A DNA stretch of 64,000 nt from Marinibacterium anthonyi (GCA_003217735.2 CP031585.1:917501-981500), one strand, 5' to 3'; positions 1-11,753 are shown, counted from the first letter of the stretch. Notes: generated by a model from the letters alone, not told the origin. Numbers and translations are program-made.

Positions 1-284
1 CTGACCGTATCGCGTCTGAAACGAACAGCGTTGTTCAAGTCAAGTACACTAACCAAGGGTCCATTGGATCCTGGGCATCGCAAGCGAAAGCACGAGTGGC
101 GATGTTCGGGAGTGATGGATCTGGGATAGTATGCTTTTTGGTCTGGAAACAGAGGTCAGGGTTGTTACCAGCTTCCCTTATGACCACGATAGACATTCAG
201 TTCTGCCGGTTACTTGAGAGCGTTCATCGCGCTCAGGTAACGAAGTGGCAGGGCATTACGAAGTGTCTGTCTCTTTCTGGATCA
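1..284 (+). other. 3' part of the 16S-23S rRNA internal transcribed spacer
   Basis: This stretch leads directly into the 23S gene and has no open frame with a recognisable product. It carries no tRNA cloverleaf, so any spacer tRNAs (usually Ile and Ala in this group) lie upstream of the window. The last bases before the 23S gene (281-292) are complementary to bases just past its 3' end (3105-3116), the expected processing stem. Assignment rests on position and the flanking rRNA. Confidence 0.8.
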
Positions 285-3115
<2,831 letters not shown>

Positions 3116-3304
3116 TCTAGAAAAAGACAGACATGATCTCACCAAAAAGCATGCTTGCTTGAACAACACGTTGATATGAAGAGAGACGATCACAGCATCG
3201 TCTCCCGTCGCGCCTGGCATGACTGGGTGTGCGAACGCGCCTTTTGCAAGCAAAAGACGCTGCCTCGCACCCGTCGCGGCAAGCGCGACGTGGGTATTCC
3301 CTCG
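3116..3304 (+). other. 23S-5S spacer with processing hairpins
   Basis: Non-coding spacer inside the rrn operon. It holds a perfect 8-bp hairpin (GAGACGAT at 3183-3190 with ATCGTCTC at 3197-3204). TGGGTATTC at 3291-3299 is the exact reverse complement of GAATACCCA at 3426-3434 beyond the 5S gene, so the two form a stem that encloses the 5S RNA. No tRNA is present. Confidence 0.75.
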
Positions 3305-3421
3305 GTCTGGTGGCCATAGCGCGAGCAAAACACCCGGTCCCTTCCCGAACCCGGAAGTTAAGTGCCGCCGCGGCAATGGTACTGCGTCTCAAGACGTGGG
3401 AGAGTAGCTCACCGCCAGACC
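3305..3421 (+). rRNA. rrf: 5S ribosomal RNA
   Basis: About 117 nt, starting at TCTGGTGGCCATAGCG. The conserved loop CCGAACCCGGAAGTTAAG falls near 3345-3362, followed by GGTACTGCGTCTCAAGACG and the 3' strand ACCGCCAGAC. The 5' and 3' ends pair (TCTGG with CCAGA). It is the last gene of the operon; no tRNA-fMet follows before the terminator, although one often does in related bacteria. Confidence 0.95.
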
Positions 3422-3467
3422 TAGCGAATACCCAATTCTCTCTGATATGATGACGAAGAAACGATAC

Positions 3468-3492
3468 AAAGCCGCCCAATCGGGCGGCTTTC
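3468..3492 (+). terminator. Rho-independent terminator of the rrn operon
   Basis: A GC-rich stem GCCGCCC / GGGCGGC (3471-3477 and 3482-3488) with a 4-nt loop, extended by AAA/TTT and followed by T-rich sequence. It lies 47 bp past the 5S gene and about 100 bp before the end of a convergent gene. Confidence 0.85.
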
Positions 3493-3592
3493 GTCGTTCG
3501 GGACAGCGCCATTCCCACGCACTCTGCGCCTCGGCTCGCCAGCAGACCGAACTTCTGCTCGCGACCCCCACGCAGCCCAAGCCCTCACCACG

Positions 3593-4255
3593 TTACAATT
3601 CCGTCGGATAACCGCCGATCCGGAACATCGACGCCATCTTCGCGTCCACATGCGCCTTGGTGTCTTCATCGTACATCGACGCGTAGTCGCGCGGCCGTTT
3701 CGATGCGTTCAGGTGCTGCAGGGGGTATTTTTCCTCGATGCCGTACTTCGCCAGGATGTTCGACAGGGACTCGGCCAGGTTTTCGAACCGGATCAACTCG
3801 GTCGGAAGCTTCGTCCGCAACCGCTCCGGCGGCAGGAAGTTGGCGAAATCGGCCATTTCGACGCGGGCGCAGAATTCGGGGAAGGTGGTGTTGGCCGCCA
3901 GGAGGAAGCTTGGCCGGGTCCGAACCGCCTTGTTCTTTTCGAAGCTGGACCGCAGGAAGTAATAGTTCGACAGCATCAGGTCGTAGGGGTTGCGAACCGG
4001 GGCCAGCAACGCGCGCATCGACATCAGGTTGACGTCCTGCTCCTTCATGATCCGACGCGCGGTGATGAAATTGTCGTGCCCGCCTTCCGGCGCCAGGTGC
4101 ACGCCGTCATCGGGGCCCATCCCGATCTCCCTCAACTGCCCGCGCGATACCCTGCCATGTATCGGCTTTTCGAAGTTCTGACAGAAGTAGACCGCAACCG
4201 ATTTTCCGGCGGTCTTGGGGTAGTGCAGCATCAGGAAGTCACGGTTGTAGAGCAT
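3593..4255 (-). CDS. Sulfotransferase-family protein
   Basis: A 220-residue protein that resembles PAPS-dependent sulfotransferases. Residues 10-20 (LHYPKTAGKSV) match the 5'-phosphosulfate loop consensus (hPKTAGTS), and residues 86-100 (PVRNPYDLMLSNYYF) match the 3'-phosphate motif with Arg88 and Ser96. The acceptor cannot be predicted; in bacteria such small enzymes decorate lipids, glycans or polysaccharides. It has no signal peptide, so it is probably cytoplasmic. It lies alone, convergent with the rRNA operon and 108 bp downstream of pxpC on the same strand. It could be read through from the pxp operon, but its function does not obviously belong there. Confidence 0.75.
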   Translation of the reverse strand: MLYNRDFLMLHYPKTAGKSVAVYFCQNFEKPIHGRVSRGQLREIGMGPDDGVHLAPEGGHDNFITARRIMKEQDVNLMSMRALLAPVRNPYDLMLSNYYFLRSSFEKNKAVRTRPSFLLAANTTFPEFCARVEMADFANFLPPERLRTKLPTELIRFENLAESLSNILAKYGIEEKYPLQHLNASKRPRDYASMYDEDTKAHVDAKMASMFRIGGYPTEL

Positions 4256-4337
4256 GGTATGGCAGATTTTCTCGCGTGGTTAGCTCGATAAGCACCGGGT
4301 ATCGGCGCGGTCTGGATGCCCATGGTCAGGCGGTCAT

Positions 4338-4382
4338 GGGCCGAAGGTTCGGGGGCCGAAGGATCAGGGGCCGAAGGATGGC
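4338..4382. repeat. Three 15-bp tandem repeats across the pxpC stop codon
   Basis: Three consecutive units starting GGGCCGAAGG at 4338, 4353 and 4368. The pxpC stop codon (4364-4366) lies in the second unit. The array therefore sets the last residues of PxpC (PSFGP) and extends into the 3' UTR. Confidence 0.85.
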
Positions 4383-5383
4383 GGATCGTCACCCGGTGCA
4401 CAATGCACACCGCCTATCAGGTTCTGCGACAGGAGCCAGCCGCTATCACGCCAGTCGGCGATTCCTTGCAAGGTACTGGGAACGGACAGAATTTCGGCTT
4501 CAACATCCCGCGCGGCCTTGATGGCCGCTGCCCGGGTGGTCAGCGCGAACCGCACGGGATCTCCGGCACGGTGCTGGGCAAAGCGGTCCAGATCGGCGGT
4601 GATGATCGTGGCCAGTTTCGGGTAGCCGCCGGTGGTCTGGCAATCGCGCATCAAAACGATCGCCCGGCCGTCGCTTGTGACCTGCAACGTGCCGGGCAGG
4701 ACTCCGTCCGACACGATGCCGGCAGGCACGCGATGCGCAAGAGCGGGGCCATCAAGGCGATAGCCCATGCGGTCGAAGACACGCCCGATGGTGAAGCTCT
4801 GCTGCAGCAGGGTGGGCATCGCATCCGGTGCGAACAGGTCTGCCTGTGGACCCGGCAGGAGCCGGATGGGGGCGGATCGCCGAGGCGGAACCCTGAGGAA
4901 GCGCAGCGGGGGCAGGGGGGTGTTGCCCCGACAGGGTATGACGTCACCGGGGCTAAGAGGCGCACCGCCGATGCCGGTGCGCTGGTGGACCGAGCGGCTG
5001 CCGAACTGGGCGTCTATATCCAGACCGCCGGCAACGGCAACATAACCGAAAACACCCGCGCGCACCGGGCCAAGGGTCAGGCGCTGGCCGGGCTGCAGAT
5101 GACAGGCGGCGTGATCGGGCCGGGCGGCGCCGTCAAGCGTTGCGCCAAACCCCGGACCCGCCCAGCCAAGGCAGATCGGGGCGTCGGTCACCTCGATGAT
5201 GAGCGTGGCCAGAGTGACCTCGATGGCCGCCTCGTCGGGCGTATTGCCGACAAGCGCATTCGCCCGGGCAAGGGACAGACGGTCCATGGCGCCGGCAGTG
5301 GAAATGCCGTGGCGTCGGTGGCCGATGCGGCCAAGGTCCTGAACGGTGACCCCCGGTCCGCAGGAAACAATGCGCAGGCTCAT
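4364..5383 (-). CDS. pxpC: 5-oxoprolinase subunit C (biotin-dependent carboxyltransferase family)
   Basis: Subunit C of the PxpABC complex, which uses ATP to open 5-oxoproline (pyroglutamate) to glutamate. The N-terminus carries the family signature SCGPGVTVQDLGRIGHRRHG followed by GAMDRLSLARANALVGN, and the length (339 residues) is normal. The start at 5383 is preferred because its ATG overlaps the pxpB stop as TGATG, a typical translational coupling; an ATG 12 bases upstream would add four residues. It is the last gene of a minus-strand operon gntR - M20 hydrolase - hydroxyacid dehydrogenase - pxpB - pxpC, all overlapping. PxpA is encoded 13 kb away on the other strand. Some family members act on related lactams or ureas instead. 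Confidence 0.88.
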   Translation of the reverse strand: MSLRIVSCGPGVTVQDLGRIGHRRHGISTAGAMDRLSLARANALVGNTPDEAAIEVTLATLIIEVTDAPICLGWAGPGFGATLDGAARPDHAACHLQPGQRLTLGPVRAGVFGYVAVAGGLDIDAQFGSRSVHQRTGIGGAPLSPGDVIPCRGNTPLPPLRFLRVPPRRSAPIRLLPGPQADLFAPDAMPTLLQQSFTIGRVFDRMGYRLDGPALAHRVPAGIVSDGVLPGTLQVTSDGRAIVLMRDCQTTGGYPKLATIITADLDRFAQHRAGDPVRFALTTRAAAIKAARDVEAEILSVPSTLQGIADWRDSGWLLSQNLIGGVHCAPGDDPPSFGP

Positions 5384-6099
5384 CACGGTTTCCACAGCCG
5401 GGCGACCGGGGACCCGCTGGCGGCTTCGGCGTCAAGGACGGGCCAGGCATCGGCGGGCACCGGGTCATAGGTGATCTCGTCGCCCGGTTCGAACAGGATC
5501 ACCGGCGCGCGCCCCGGCTGGTAGGGGCGGGCCGGCGTGCGGCCGATCAGGTGCCAGCCGCTTGGGGCTTCGACCGTGCCGATCGCGGTCTGCACGCCGC
5601 CGATCGACAGGGACGAGGCCGGGATGCGCAGCCGGGGTGCGCCACGGCGCGGGACGGCGAGCGCTTCGGGCAGGCCCGAAAGATAGCAGAACCCCGGAAG
5701 ATAGCCGATCATGCCGACGCGGTAGGTTGCGCTGACGTATGCTTCGATCAGGCCGGATTCGGTCAGGCCGCAGCGCGCGGCGACGTCGGGCAGGTCTTCA
5801 CCGAAAGGCCCGCCAAAGACCGCGGGCAGGATCCAGCGGCGGGGCGGGGCGGTGTCTGTTGGCGGCTGATCGACCAGGGACAGGATGCGGTCTTCGAGGG
5901 CCGGGAAATCCACGATCAGCGGGTCGACATGCACCATGAGAGACCGGAACGTGGGCACGGTTTCAATGATGCCTGGCAGGGCCAGCGCCATCAGCGCCGC
6001 GTCCAGGGCACGGACCCGGGCGGTCAGGGCCGGGTCCATGCTGTCGCCGAATTCCACGCTCAGGGCGCTGTCGCCGCAAGCGAGGATGCGCGGGGTCAT
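5383..6099 (-). CDS. pxpB: 5-oxoprolinase subunit B (KipI family)
   Basis: A 238-residue KipI/PxpB protein, partner of PxpC in ATP-dependent lactam opening. Visible family motifs are the GYLPGFCYLSGLP segment, the PRRGAPRLRIPASSLSIGG stretch and the C-terminal GWHLIGRTP. The ATG at 6099 overlaps the preceding dehydrogenase stop as ATGA, so I take it instead of an open extension of 40 unrelated residues upstream. It couples to pxpC by a TGATG overlap. In Bacillus KipI was first described as an inhibitor of kinase KinA, but together with PxpA and PxpC in one locus a metabolic role is more likely. Confidence 0.88.
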   Translation of the reverse strand: MTPRILACGDSALSVEFGDSMDPALTARVRALDAALMALALPGIIETVPTFRSLMVHVDPLIVDFPALEDRILSLVDQPPTDTAPPRRWILPAVFGGPFGEDLPDVAARCGLTESGLIEAYVSATYRVGMIGYLPGFCYLSGLPEALAVPRRGAPRLRIPASSLSIGGVQTAIGTVEAPSGWHLIGRTPARPYQPGRAPVILFEPGDEITYDPVPADAWPVLDAEAASGSPVARLWKP

Positions 6100-7025
6100 T
6101 CGACCGGGGTCGGGGCCCGCAGCGCCGCAAGCACCTTGCGCGCCGCTTCGGCCGAGGTCCGCTGCAGCGCCTCGCGGGAGGACCCGCCGATATGCGGCGT
6201 CAGCACCAGGTTGGGGCAATCGATCAGGAAACTGTCGGCGGGCAGCGGTTCGGTCTGGAAGGCATCCAGACCGGCGCCGCCCAATTGCCCGGACTGCAGC
6301 GCCTCGGCCAGCGCGGCTTCGTCGATCATGGCGCCGCGGGCTGTGTTGATGACCATCGCCCCCCGGGGCAGCAACCCCAGCAGGCGCGCGTCAAGCACCG
6401 GGATCGACCCCGGCACGCCATGCAGCGACAGAACGTCCGAGCGGGTCAGCAGGTCTTCGAGACCGCTGGCCCGGGTGGCGCCGATACCGGCCAGGGCGTC
6501 GGGATCCGCATGGGCCGACAGCACCAGCACCTCCATATCCAGGGCCCGGGCCAGCACGGCGACGCGGCGGCCGATCTCGCCAAAGCCGACAAGGCCCAGG
6601 GTGCGGCCGGCCAGGTCGACGGCGCCGGCCTGTTCGCGGTGTTCGAAATGGCCCGCGCGGGTGGCGGCGTCGGCGGGCAACAGGCGGCGGGCGCAGGCCA
6701 GCATCAGCGACAGCGTGTGTTCGGCGACCGACCGGGCGTTGGTCCCGGGCGTGTTGACGATCGCGATGCCGCGCGCATTGGCGGCGGGGCGGTCGATGCG
6801 GTCGGTGCCGGTGCCATGCACGCCGATCACGCGCAGGTTGGGCGCCGCGTCGATGAAGGTCGCGGGAAAGCCGAAGTTGCGCGTGATCGCGCCCCGCGCC
6901 GTCGCCAGCGGTTCGGCCAGTTCCTGGAGCGTGGTGGTCCGGGCCTGGTAGACGTCGAGACCGGCGTCGCGCAGAAGAGTGATGCCGGTCTCGGCGATGG
7001 GTTGCAGCACGACGATGTCGCTCAT
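6096..7025 (-). CDS. D-2-hydroxyacid dehydrogenase (NAD-binding)
   Basis: A 309-residue member of the D-isomer-specific 2-hydroxyacid dehydrogenase family, which interconverts 2-oxoacids and D-2-hydroxyacids. The Rossmann motif LVGFGEIGRRVA, the substrate/cofactor segment VINTARGAMIDEAALAEAL and the catalytic His in VLTPHIGGSS are all present. The start at 7025 overlaps the stop of the M20 gene as ATGA; an upstream ATG exists but lies inside that gene. Its presence in the operon suggests that the carbon skeleton released by the pathway is a 2-oxo or 2-hydroxy acid. The substrate is not predictable. Confidence 0.88.
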   Translation of the reverse strand: MSDIVVLQPIAETGITLLRDAGLDVYQARTTTLQELAEPLATARGAITRNFGFPATFIDAAPNLRVIGVHGTGTDRIDRPAANARGIAIVNTPGTNARSVAEHTLSLMLACARRLLPADAATRAGHFEHREQAGAVDLAGRTLGLVGFGEIGRRVAVLARALDMEVLVLSAHADPDALAGIGATRASGLEDLLTRSDVLSLHGVPGSIPVLDARLLGLLPRGAMVINTARGAMIDEAALAEALQSGQLGGAGLDAFQTEPLPADSFLIDCPNLVLTPHIGGSSREALQRTSAEAARKVLAALRAPTPVE

Positions 7026-8320
7026 TCGGTCCAATCCGTGTTTTCGATGCACAGGCGCGATAGCAGACGGGCGCCGGCGGCGAAATCGTCCATCTCCATG
7101 TGCTCGTCCGGATTGTGGCTGCCATGCGCATTTCTCAGCAGAATCATGGCGCTGGCGATGCCTTGATTGGCAAAAGCCGCTGCGTCATGGCCCGCACCGC
7201 AGGGCATGGTCAGCGTGTCGAGCCCTTCGGCGCGCCCTGTGTCCTCCAATGCGCGGACCAGCCCCGGGGCCATCAGCGCCGGCGTGCTGCCGGTCAGCGG
7301 CCCCAGGTCGAAACGCACGCCGCAGTGTTGTTCGATCCGGGCGACGGCGGTGTGCAATTCTGCCTTCGCCAGATCCAGGGCGGCAACGGATTCGCTGCGC
7401 ACGTCCAACGCAAAGGACATCCGTCCGGCGACCTTGCTGAAGGCGGCCTCGTCCGGGTCGGTGAAGACCTGTCCGAAGGTCACCGTCAGGTCGTGCCCCG
7501 CCTCTGACAGGCGGGTCCAGGCGTCATCCATGGCCACCACCAGCCGCGAAACGGCCAGCGCCGCATCCTGCCGGTTTTCACGCGGGGTGGCGCCGGAATG
7601 GGCATAGACGCCGGTGCAGGTGGCGGACCGGTGGCGGAAGCTGCCGCGAATGCCGGTGACGATGCCCAGAGGCACGCCGCGCGACAGCAGCAGCGGGCCC
7701 TGTTCGATATGCGGCTCGATATAGGCGCGGACGCGGGCGGGGGTCAGGTGGGCGGCCCCTTTGGCCAGCGCGTCGACATCGCCGCCAGCGGCGTGGATCG
7801 CAGTGCCCAGGGTGACCCGGTCGCCTTGCCGCGCAACCGTGTCCAGCTCGGTCGGGGACAACAGCCCAAGGGCCGCGCGGCTGCCAATGTAGGAGGCGTT
7901 GAACCACGTGCTTTCCTCGGCCCGGACGGCCATGACGGTGATGTCCTGCGGCGGCACCAGCCCGGCCCGGCGATAACCGGCCACCACCGACATCCCCATC
8001 AGCACGCCCGCCGCGCCGTCGTAATTGCCGCCGCGCGGTACGGAATCCAGGTGCGATCCGATGATCACCATGTGCGACCGGTCGTGGCCCGGCAGGGTCA
8101 TGTAAAGGTTGCGCGCCGCATCCTGGGTGACCTCAAGCTCAAGGCGGTGCGCCTCGCGCGTCACGATGTCATGGGCGATCTGTTCGCCCGGCCCGTAAGA
8201 CGCCCGGGTGATGCCCCGGTCCGCGCTTGTCCTGTCGCGCAATTCGCCAAACAGCCGGTCGGCCAGCGCGATATCGGGTCCGCCCTGCGACCGGGCCAGG
8301 GCAAGCGCGTGGTCTGTCAT
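7022..8320 (-). CDS. M20-family amidohydrolase (allantoate amidohydrolase / N-carbamoyl-L-amino acid hydrolase type)
   Basis: A 432-residue binuclear-metal hydrolase of the Hyu/AllC group, which cleaves carbamoyl or ureido C-N bonds. Metal-ligand motifs are visible in order: GSHLDSVPRGGNYDGAAGV (His, Asp), RAEESTWFNASYIGSRAALG (Glu-Glu), EPHIEQGPLL (His) and GAGHDAAAF (His). The start overlaps the gntR stop as ATGA and its own stop overlaps the next start, so it is translated within a tight operon. No hydantoinase or allantoinase is nearby, which makes a standard hydantoin or purine route unlikely; a ureido or amide intermediate made by the M24 proteins of this island is a plausible substrate. 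Confidence 0.85.
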   Translation of the reverse strand: MTDHALALARSQGGPDIALADRLFGELRDRTSADRGITRASYGPGEQIAHDIVTREAHRLELEVTQDAARNLYMTLPGHDRSHMVIIGSHLDSVPRGGNYDGAAGVLMGMSVVAGYRRAGLVPPQDITVMAVRAEESTWFNASYIGSRAALGLLSPTELDTVARQGDRVTLGTAIHAAGGDVDALAKGAAHLTPARVRAYIEPHIEQGPLLLSRGVPLGIVTGIRGSFRHRSATCTGVYAHSGATPRENRQDAALAVSRLVVAMDDAWTRLSEAGHDLTVTFGQVFTDPDEAAFSKVAGRMSFALDVRSESVAALDLAKAELHTAVARIEQHCGVRFDLGPLTGSTPALMAPGLVRALEDTGRAEGLDTLTMPCGAGHDAAAFANQGIASAMILLRNAHGSHNPDEHMEMDDFAAGARLLSRLCIENTDWTE

Positions 8321-8985
8321 CGTCGGGTCAGCCTGTTGATGATGCTGTTGCGCACCTGTTCCAGGTGGGCGCGCATGGCCGTGGCCGCCGCTTCGGCGTC
8401 GCCGCTGCGGATGCAGCGCAGGATGTCCAGGTGTTCGGCAGCGGTGTCCTGGAACCGTTCGGGCATGCTGCGCAGGTCGAAGATCTGGGTCTGGCGGCGC
8501 AGCATCAGGATGATCGACGACAGCTGCCGGTTCTCGGTCGCGTCCGAAATCAGCCCGTGCAGCCGGTCGTCCACATCGCGCACGGCGGCGCGGTCGGCCT
8601 GCGCGCCGGCCTCGGCATCGGCCAGCATGGCCTTCAGCGTCGCTTCCAGCGCGTCCAGATCGGCCGCGGGGATGCGCCCGGTCGCCATGCGCGCGACCTC
8701 GGGTTCCAGCATCAGCCGGATCTGCAGCGCGTCCATGTAGTCTTCGATCTGCATCTGCTTGATGCGCAGGCCGCGCCCGCCCTGCCGTTCCAGAAGGCCT
8801 TCGGCTTCCAGCATCAGCAGCGCATCGCGCACCGGGGTGCGGGACATGTCGAGCATCTCGGCCAGGCGGCGTTCGTTGACCATGTCGCCGGGCCGGGCGC
8901 CGCCGTTCAGAATCAGGTCCAGGACCTGTTCATAGGCCTGCATCGCCAGCCGCTTGTTGGATGTGTCCGTGGCCACCTCGATCAT
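8317..8985 (-). CDS. GntR-family transcriptional regulator, FCD subfamily
   Basis: A 222-residue FadR/GntR regulator. The winged-helix domain (about residues 15-75) contains the typical MVNERRLAEMLDMSRTPVRDAL helix-turn-helix and LERQGGRGLRI wing; the C-terminal all-helical FCD effector domain follows with Asp and His positions typical of metal and carboxylate binding (VDDRLHGLI, AAEHLDIL). FCD regulators usually sense small organic acids. It leads the minus-strand operon and faces the ABC transporter operon across a 260-bp gap holding a palindromic GGTATACC site, so it is the likely local repressor of the island. Confidence 0.9.
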   Translation of the reverse strand: MIEVATDTSNKRLAMQAYEQVLDLILNGGARPGDMVNERRLAEMLDMSRTPVRDALLMLEAEGLLERQGGRGLRIKQMQIEDYMDALQIRLMLEPEVARMATGRIPAADLDALEATLKAMLADAEAGAQADRAAVRDVDDRLHGLISDATENRQLSSIILMLRRQTQIFDLRSMPERFQDTAAEHLDILRCIRSGDAEAAATAMRAHLEQVRNSIINRLTRR

Positions 8986-9103
8986 CTCCGTCCTCCCTGT
9001 CGTGTCATCCGCCTAAAAAAGCGCCGCATCATTTGTCTTTTCTCTATAGCGCTCTGCCGGGGACCTTGAAAGAGCCGTACGGATACGGTTGGTGTTCCTT
9101 TGG

Positions 9104-9132
9104 TTGACAATTGGTATACCGGATGTCTACCG
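9104..9132 (+). promoter_or_regulatory. Promoter with overlapping GntR-type operator upstream of the ABC importer
   Basis: A perfect -35 hexamer TTGACA at 9104-9109 is followed at 16-17 bp by a weak -10 candidate near 9126-9132. Between them sits TTGGTATACCGG (9111-9122), whose core GGTATACC is a perfect palindrome of the GT-N-AC type bound by FCD regulators. Binding there would block RNA polymerase. A related sequence occurs at 18312-18323 in the other divergent gap of the island. Confidence 0.6.
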
Positions 9133-9245
9133 TTCCGCAAGTGCCAGCGACACAAGCTGAATTCCCGGCGTTCCGACGACGGGCAAACGCGCGGAAACAA
9201 GAACAGATCGTCCCCCGTGGACGGCCCAGCATGGAGTTGAGAGAC

Positions 9246-10799
9246 ATGTCCGGACCCTATTTTGTGAAACGACGTCATGTGATCGCGGGAATGGCCGCCC
9301 TGGCCGCGGGAACCGCGCTGCCGGGATCGGCGGTCATGGCCCAGGCCACGCCCAAACCGGGCGGCACGCTGAGGATGAGCCATTCGACCAGGATCGCGAC
9401 GCTGAACACGCTGAACCTGTCGGGGCCTGCGGAATATCCCTGTTCGGACATGATCCATTGTTCGCTGACCCGCGTGGACGGCGAAAACCGCCCAGTGCCC
9501 TATCTGGCCGAAAGCTGGTCGGCCAATGACGACGGCAGCGAATTCACCTTCACCCTGCGCCAGGGGATCACGTTCCACGATGGCACGCCCTGCACCTCGG
9601 CCGATGTGGTCGCCACCTACAAGGCGATCCTGAACCCCGATATCGCCGCCGCCGCGCGGTCGGTGCTGGACATGATCGACACGGTCGAAGCCGTGGACGA
9701 TCTGAACGTCAAGTTCACCCTGTCCTCGCCCTATGCCGATTTCCCCATCGCCACCGCCCACCGCAACGCCAAGATCCTGTCGGTTGCCGCCCTGAACGCG
9801 CCGCTGACCGAACTGGACACGTCGGCCAACGGCACAGGCCCCTTCAAGATCGAAACCTTCGACAGCGCCCGCATGGTCCGCCTGGTCAAGAACGAGGATT
9901 TCTTCCTGCCCGGCCAGCCCTACCTGGACGCGGTCGAGATGGTGCTCTTTCCCGATCTCGCGGCCGAGACGATCAACTTTCTGTCCGGCGACATCGACGT
10001 GATGCAGACCGTCCAGCAGGCCGATTTCCAGCGCCTGTCGGATGCCGACGGCGTCGCGACGCGCCGCCAGCCCGGCGGTGTCTTCGTCAACCTGGTCATG
10101 CGCTACGACACCAAGCCCTGGGACGATGTCCGCGTCCGCCGCGCCATGGCGCTGGCCTTCGACCGGCAGATGCTGGTGGACCTGGTGATCGAAGGGCTGG
10201 GCCGTCCGGCCTATGACAACATCATCGCGCCGGAATACGGTTTTGCCATCGACGCGCCCGAAAAGACCTATGACCCCGAAGCCGCCAAGGCCCTGCTGAC
10301 CGAGGCCGGCTATCCCGACGGGATCAAGGTCAAGCTTGTCGCCTCGAACCGCCCGGCGATCCGGTCGCAGGTGGCCATCGCGATCCAGCAGATGGCGGGG
10401 CCGGCCGGCTTCGACATCGAGGTCGAGACGATGCCACACGATACCTACCTGTCCGAAATCTGGATGAAGGGCCCGTTCTACATCGGCTACTGGGGCAACC
10501 AGACCACCGTCGACGGCACGTTGACCATGTTGCTGACCTCGGATGCGTCCTACGAGGACAGCGCCTGGAAGAACGCGGAATTCGACAGCCTCGTCGCCGA
10601 GGCCCGCGCGACCACGGACGACACGAAACGGGCCGAGCTTTACGCCAGTGCGCAAGAGCTGATGCTGCGGGATCTGCCCTATATCGTCCCGTTCTTCCAG
10701 GACACGCTGATCGCCAACCGCGATGACGTGGACGCCTGGAACGAATACCCGCGCTCGGGGTCTCTTTATATCGAAAACGTCTGGCTCGACCGGGCCTGA
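9246..10799 (+). CDS. ABC transporter substrate-binding protein (peptide/opine family 5)
   Basis: A 517-residue periplasmic binding protein of the SBP_bac_5 (DppA/OppA) family. The N-terminus has a twin arginine (KRRHVIAGMAALAAG) and a hydrophobic stretch ending ...VMAQA, suggesting Tat-dependent export. PKPGGTLRMS and the LAESWSANDDGSEFTFTLRQGITFHDGTP segment are family hallmarks. The ATG at 9246 is chosen because GGAG lies 9-12 bases upstream and export signal length is then normal. Family members bind di- and oligopeptides but also opines, heme or nickel, so the ligand must be inferred from the neighbouring hydrolases: a small amide-rich or cyclic nitrogen compound. Confidence 0.9.
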   Translation: MSGPYFVKRRHVIAGMAALAAGTALPGSAVMAQATPKPGGTLRMSHSTRIATLNTLNLSGPAEYPCSDMIHCSLTRVDGENRPVPYLAESWSANDDGSEFTFTLRQGITFHDGTPCTSADVVATYKAILNPDIAAAARSVLDMIDTVEAVDDLNVKFTLSSPYADFPIATAHRNAKILSVAALNAPLTELDTSANGTGPFKIETFDSARMVRLVKNEDFFLPGQPYLDAVEMVLFPDLAAETINFLSGDIDVMQTVQQADFQRLSDADGVATRRQPGGVFVNLVMRYDTKPWDDVRVRRAMALAFDRQMLVDLVIEGLGRPAYDNIIAPEYGFAIDAPEKTYDPEAAKALLTEAGYPDGIKVKLVASNRPAIRSQVAIAIQQMAGPAGFDIEVETMPHDTYLSEIWMKGPFYIGYWGNQTTVDGTLTMLLTSDASYEDSAWKNAEFDSLVAEARATTDDTKRAELYASAQELMLRDLPYIVPFFQDTLIANRDDVDAWNEYPRSGSLYIENVWLDRA

Positions 10800-10802
10800 G
10801 CG

Positions 10803-11753
10803 ATGACGATCGCCTACCTCGTCCGGCGATTGCTGGCCGCCCTGCTGGTCATGTGGATCGTCACCTTTGCCGTCTTCGCGGTGACGATGATGCTGCCCGG
10901 AAACGCGGCGGTGATGATCCTGGGCGAGGTGGCGACGCCTGACTCCGTCGCGGCGCTGGAACGCCAGCTGGGGCTCGACCGGCCCTGGTATGTCCAGTAC
11001 CTCGACTGGGCGGGCGGGCTGCTGCATGGTGACCTTGGCACGTCGCTGCGCCTGTCGCTGCCGGTGACGCAGGTCATCGGCGACGCGCTGGTGAACACCG
11101 CCTTGCTGGGGGTCACGGCCTTTGTCCTGGTCCTGATCGTCGCCATCCCGATGGGGGCGATCGCCGCGGTGAAACGCGGTACGGTCTGCGACCTGATGAT
11201 CAGCACGCTGGCCTATGCTGGCACCGCGATGCCCGAATTCGTCACCGCGACCCTGCTGCTGGTGGTTTTCGCCGCGCCCAACGTGGCGCTTGTCCCGGCC
11301 GGCGGCTTCGTCGCCCCGTGGGAAAGCCTGCCCGGCTTTTTCTCGCACGTCATCCTGCCCGCCGGCACGCTGGCCATGATCCTGACCGCCCATATCGCGC
11401 GCCAGGTCCGCAGCGAGATGTCGGACGTGCTGTCATCCGACTTTATCCGCGCCGCGCGGCTGAAGGGGCTGCGCGAACGCCGCGTGATCTGGCGCCATGC
11501 GCTGCCCAATTCGCTGATCCCCGCCGTCGCCGTGATCTCTCTGGATATCGGTTACCTGCTGGGCGGCATCATCGTGGTCGAGGAGATCTTTGCCTGGCCC
11601 GGCATGGGCCGCACGATGATCTATGCGCTGGAAAACCGCGATCTGCCGGTGATCCAGGGGGTCACGCTGTTGCTGGCGCTGATCTATGCCATGTCGAACC
11701 TGCTGGCCGACGTGGTGATCGCCATCCTCGACCCGAGGGTCCGCTTTGCGTGA
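10803..11753 (+). CDS. ABC transporter permease, DppB type
   Basis: A 316-residue inner-membrane permease with six predicted helices. It starts with the typical MTIAYLVRRLLAALLVMWIVTFAVF helix and carries the EAA loop SDFIRAARLKGLRERRVIWRHALPN, where the ATPase docks. It begins 3 bp after the binding-protein gene and overlaps the second permease, so the importer is one operon. Confidence 0.93.
   Translation: MTIAYLVRRLLAALLVMWIVTFAVFAVTMMLPGNAAVMILGEVATPDSVAALERQLGLDRPWYVQYLDWAGGLLHGDLGTSLRLSLPVTQVIGDALVNTALLGVTAFVLVLIVAIPMGAIAAVKRGTVCDLMISTLAYAGTAMPEFVTATLLLVVFAAPNVALVPAGGFVAPWESLPGFFSHVILPAGTLAMILTAHIARQVRSEMSDVLSSDFIRAARLKGLRERRVIWRHALPNSLIPAVAVISLDIGYLLGGIIVVEEIFAWPGMGRTMIYALENRDLPVIQGVTLLLALIYAMSNLLADVVIAILDPRVRFA

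Noticed and set aside
3593-4255. Sulfotransferase gene as part of the catabolic island
   Set aside because: It is separated by 108 bp from pxpC, not overlapping like the other genes of that operon, and its chemistry does not fit the pathway; kept as a separate gene.
4338-4382. CRISPR-like array
   Set aside because: Three 15-bp units directly abut without spacers; it is a simple tandem repeat. No array of spaced repeats and no cas gene is found in the window.
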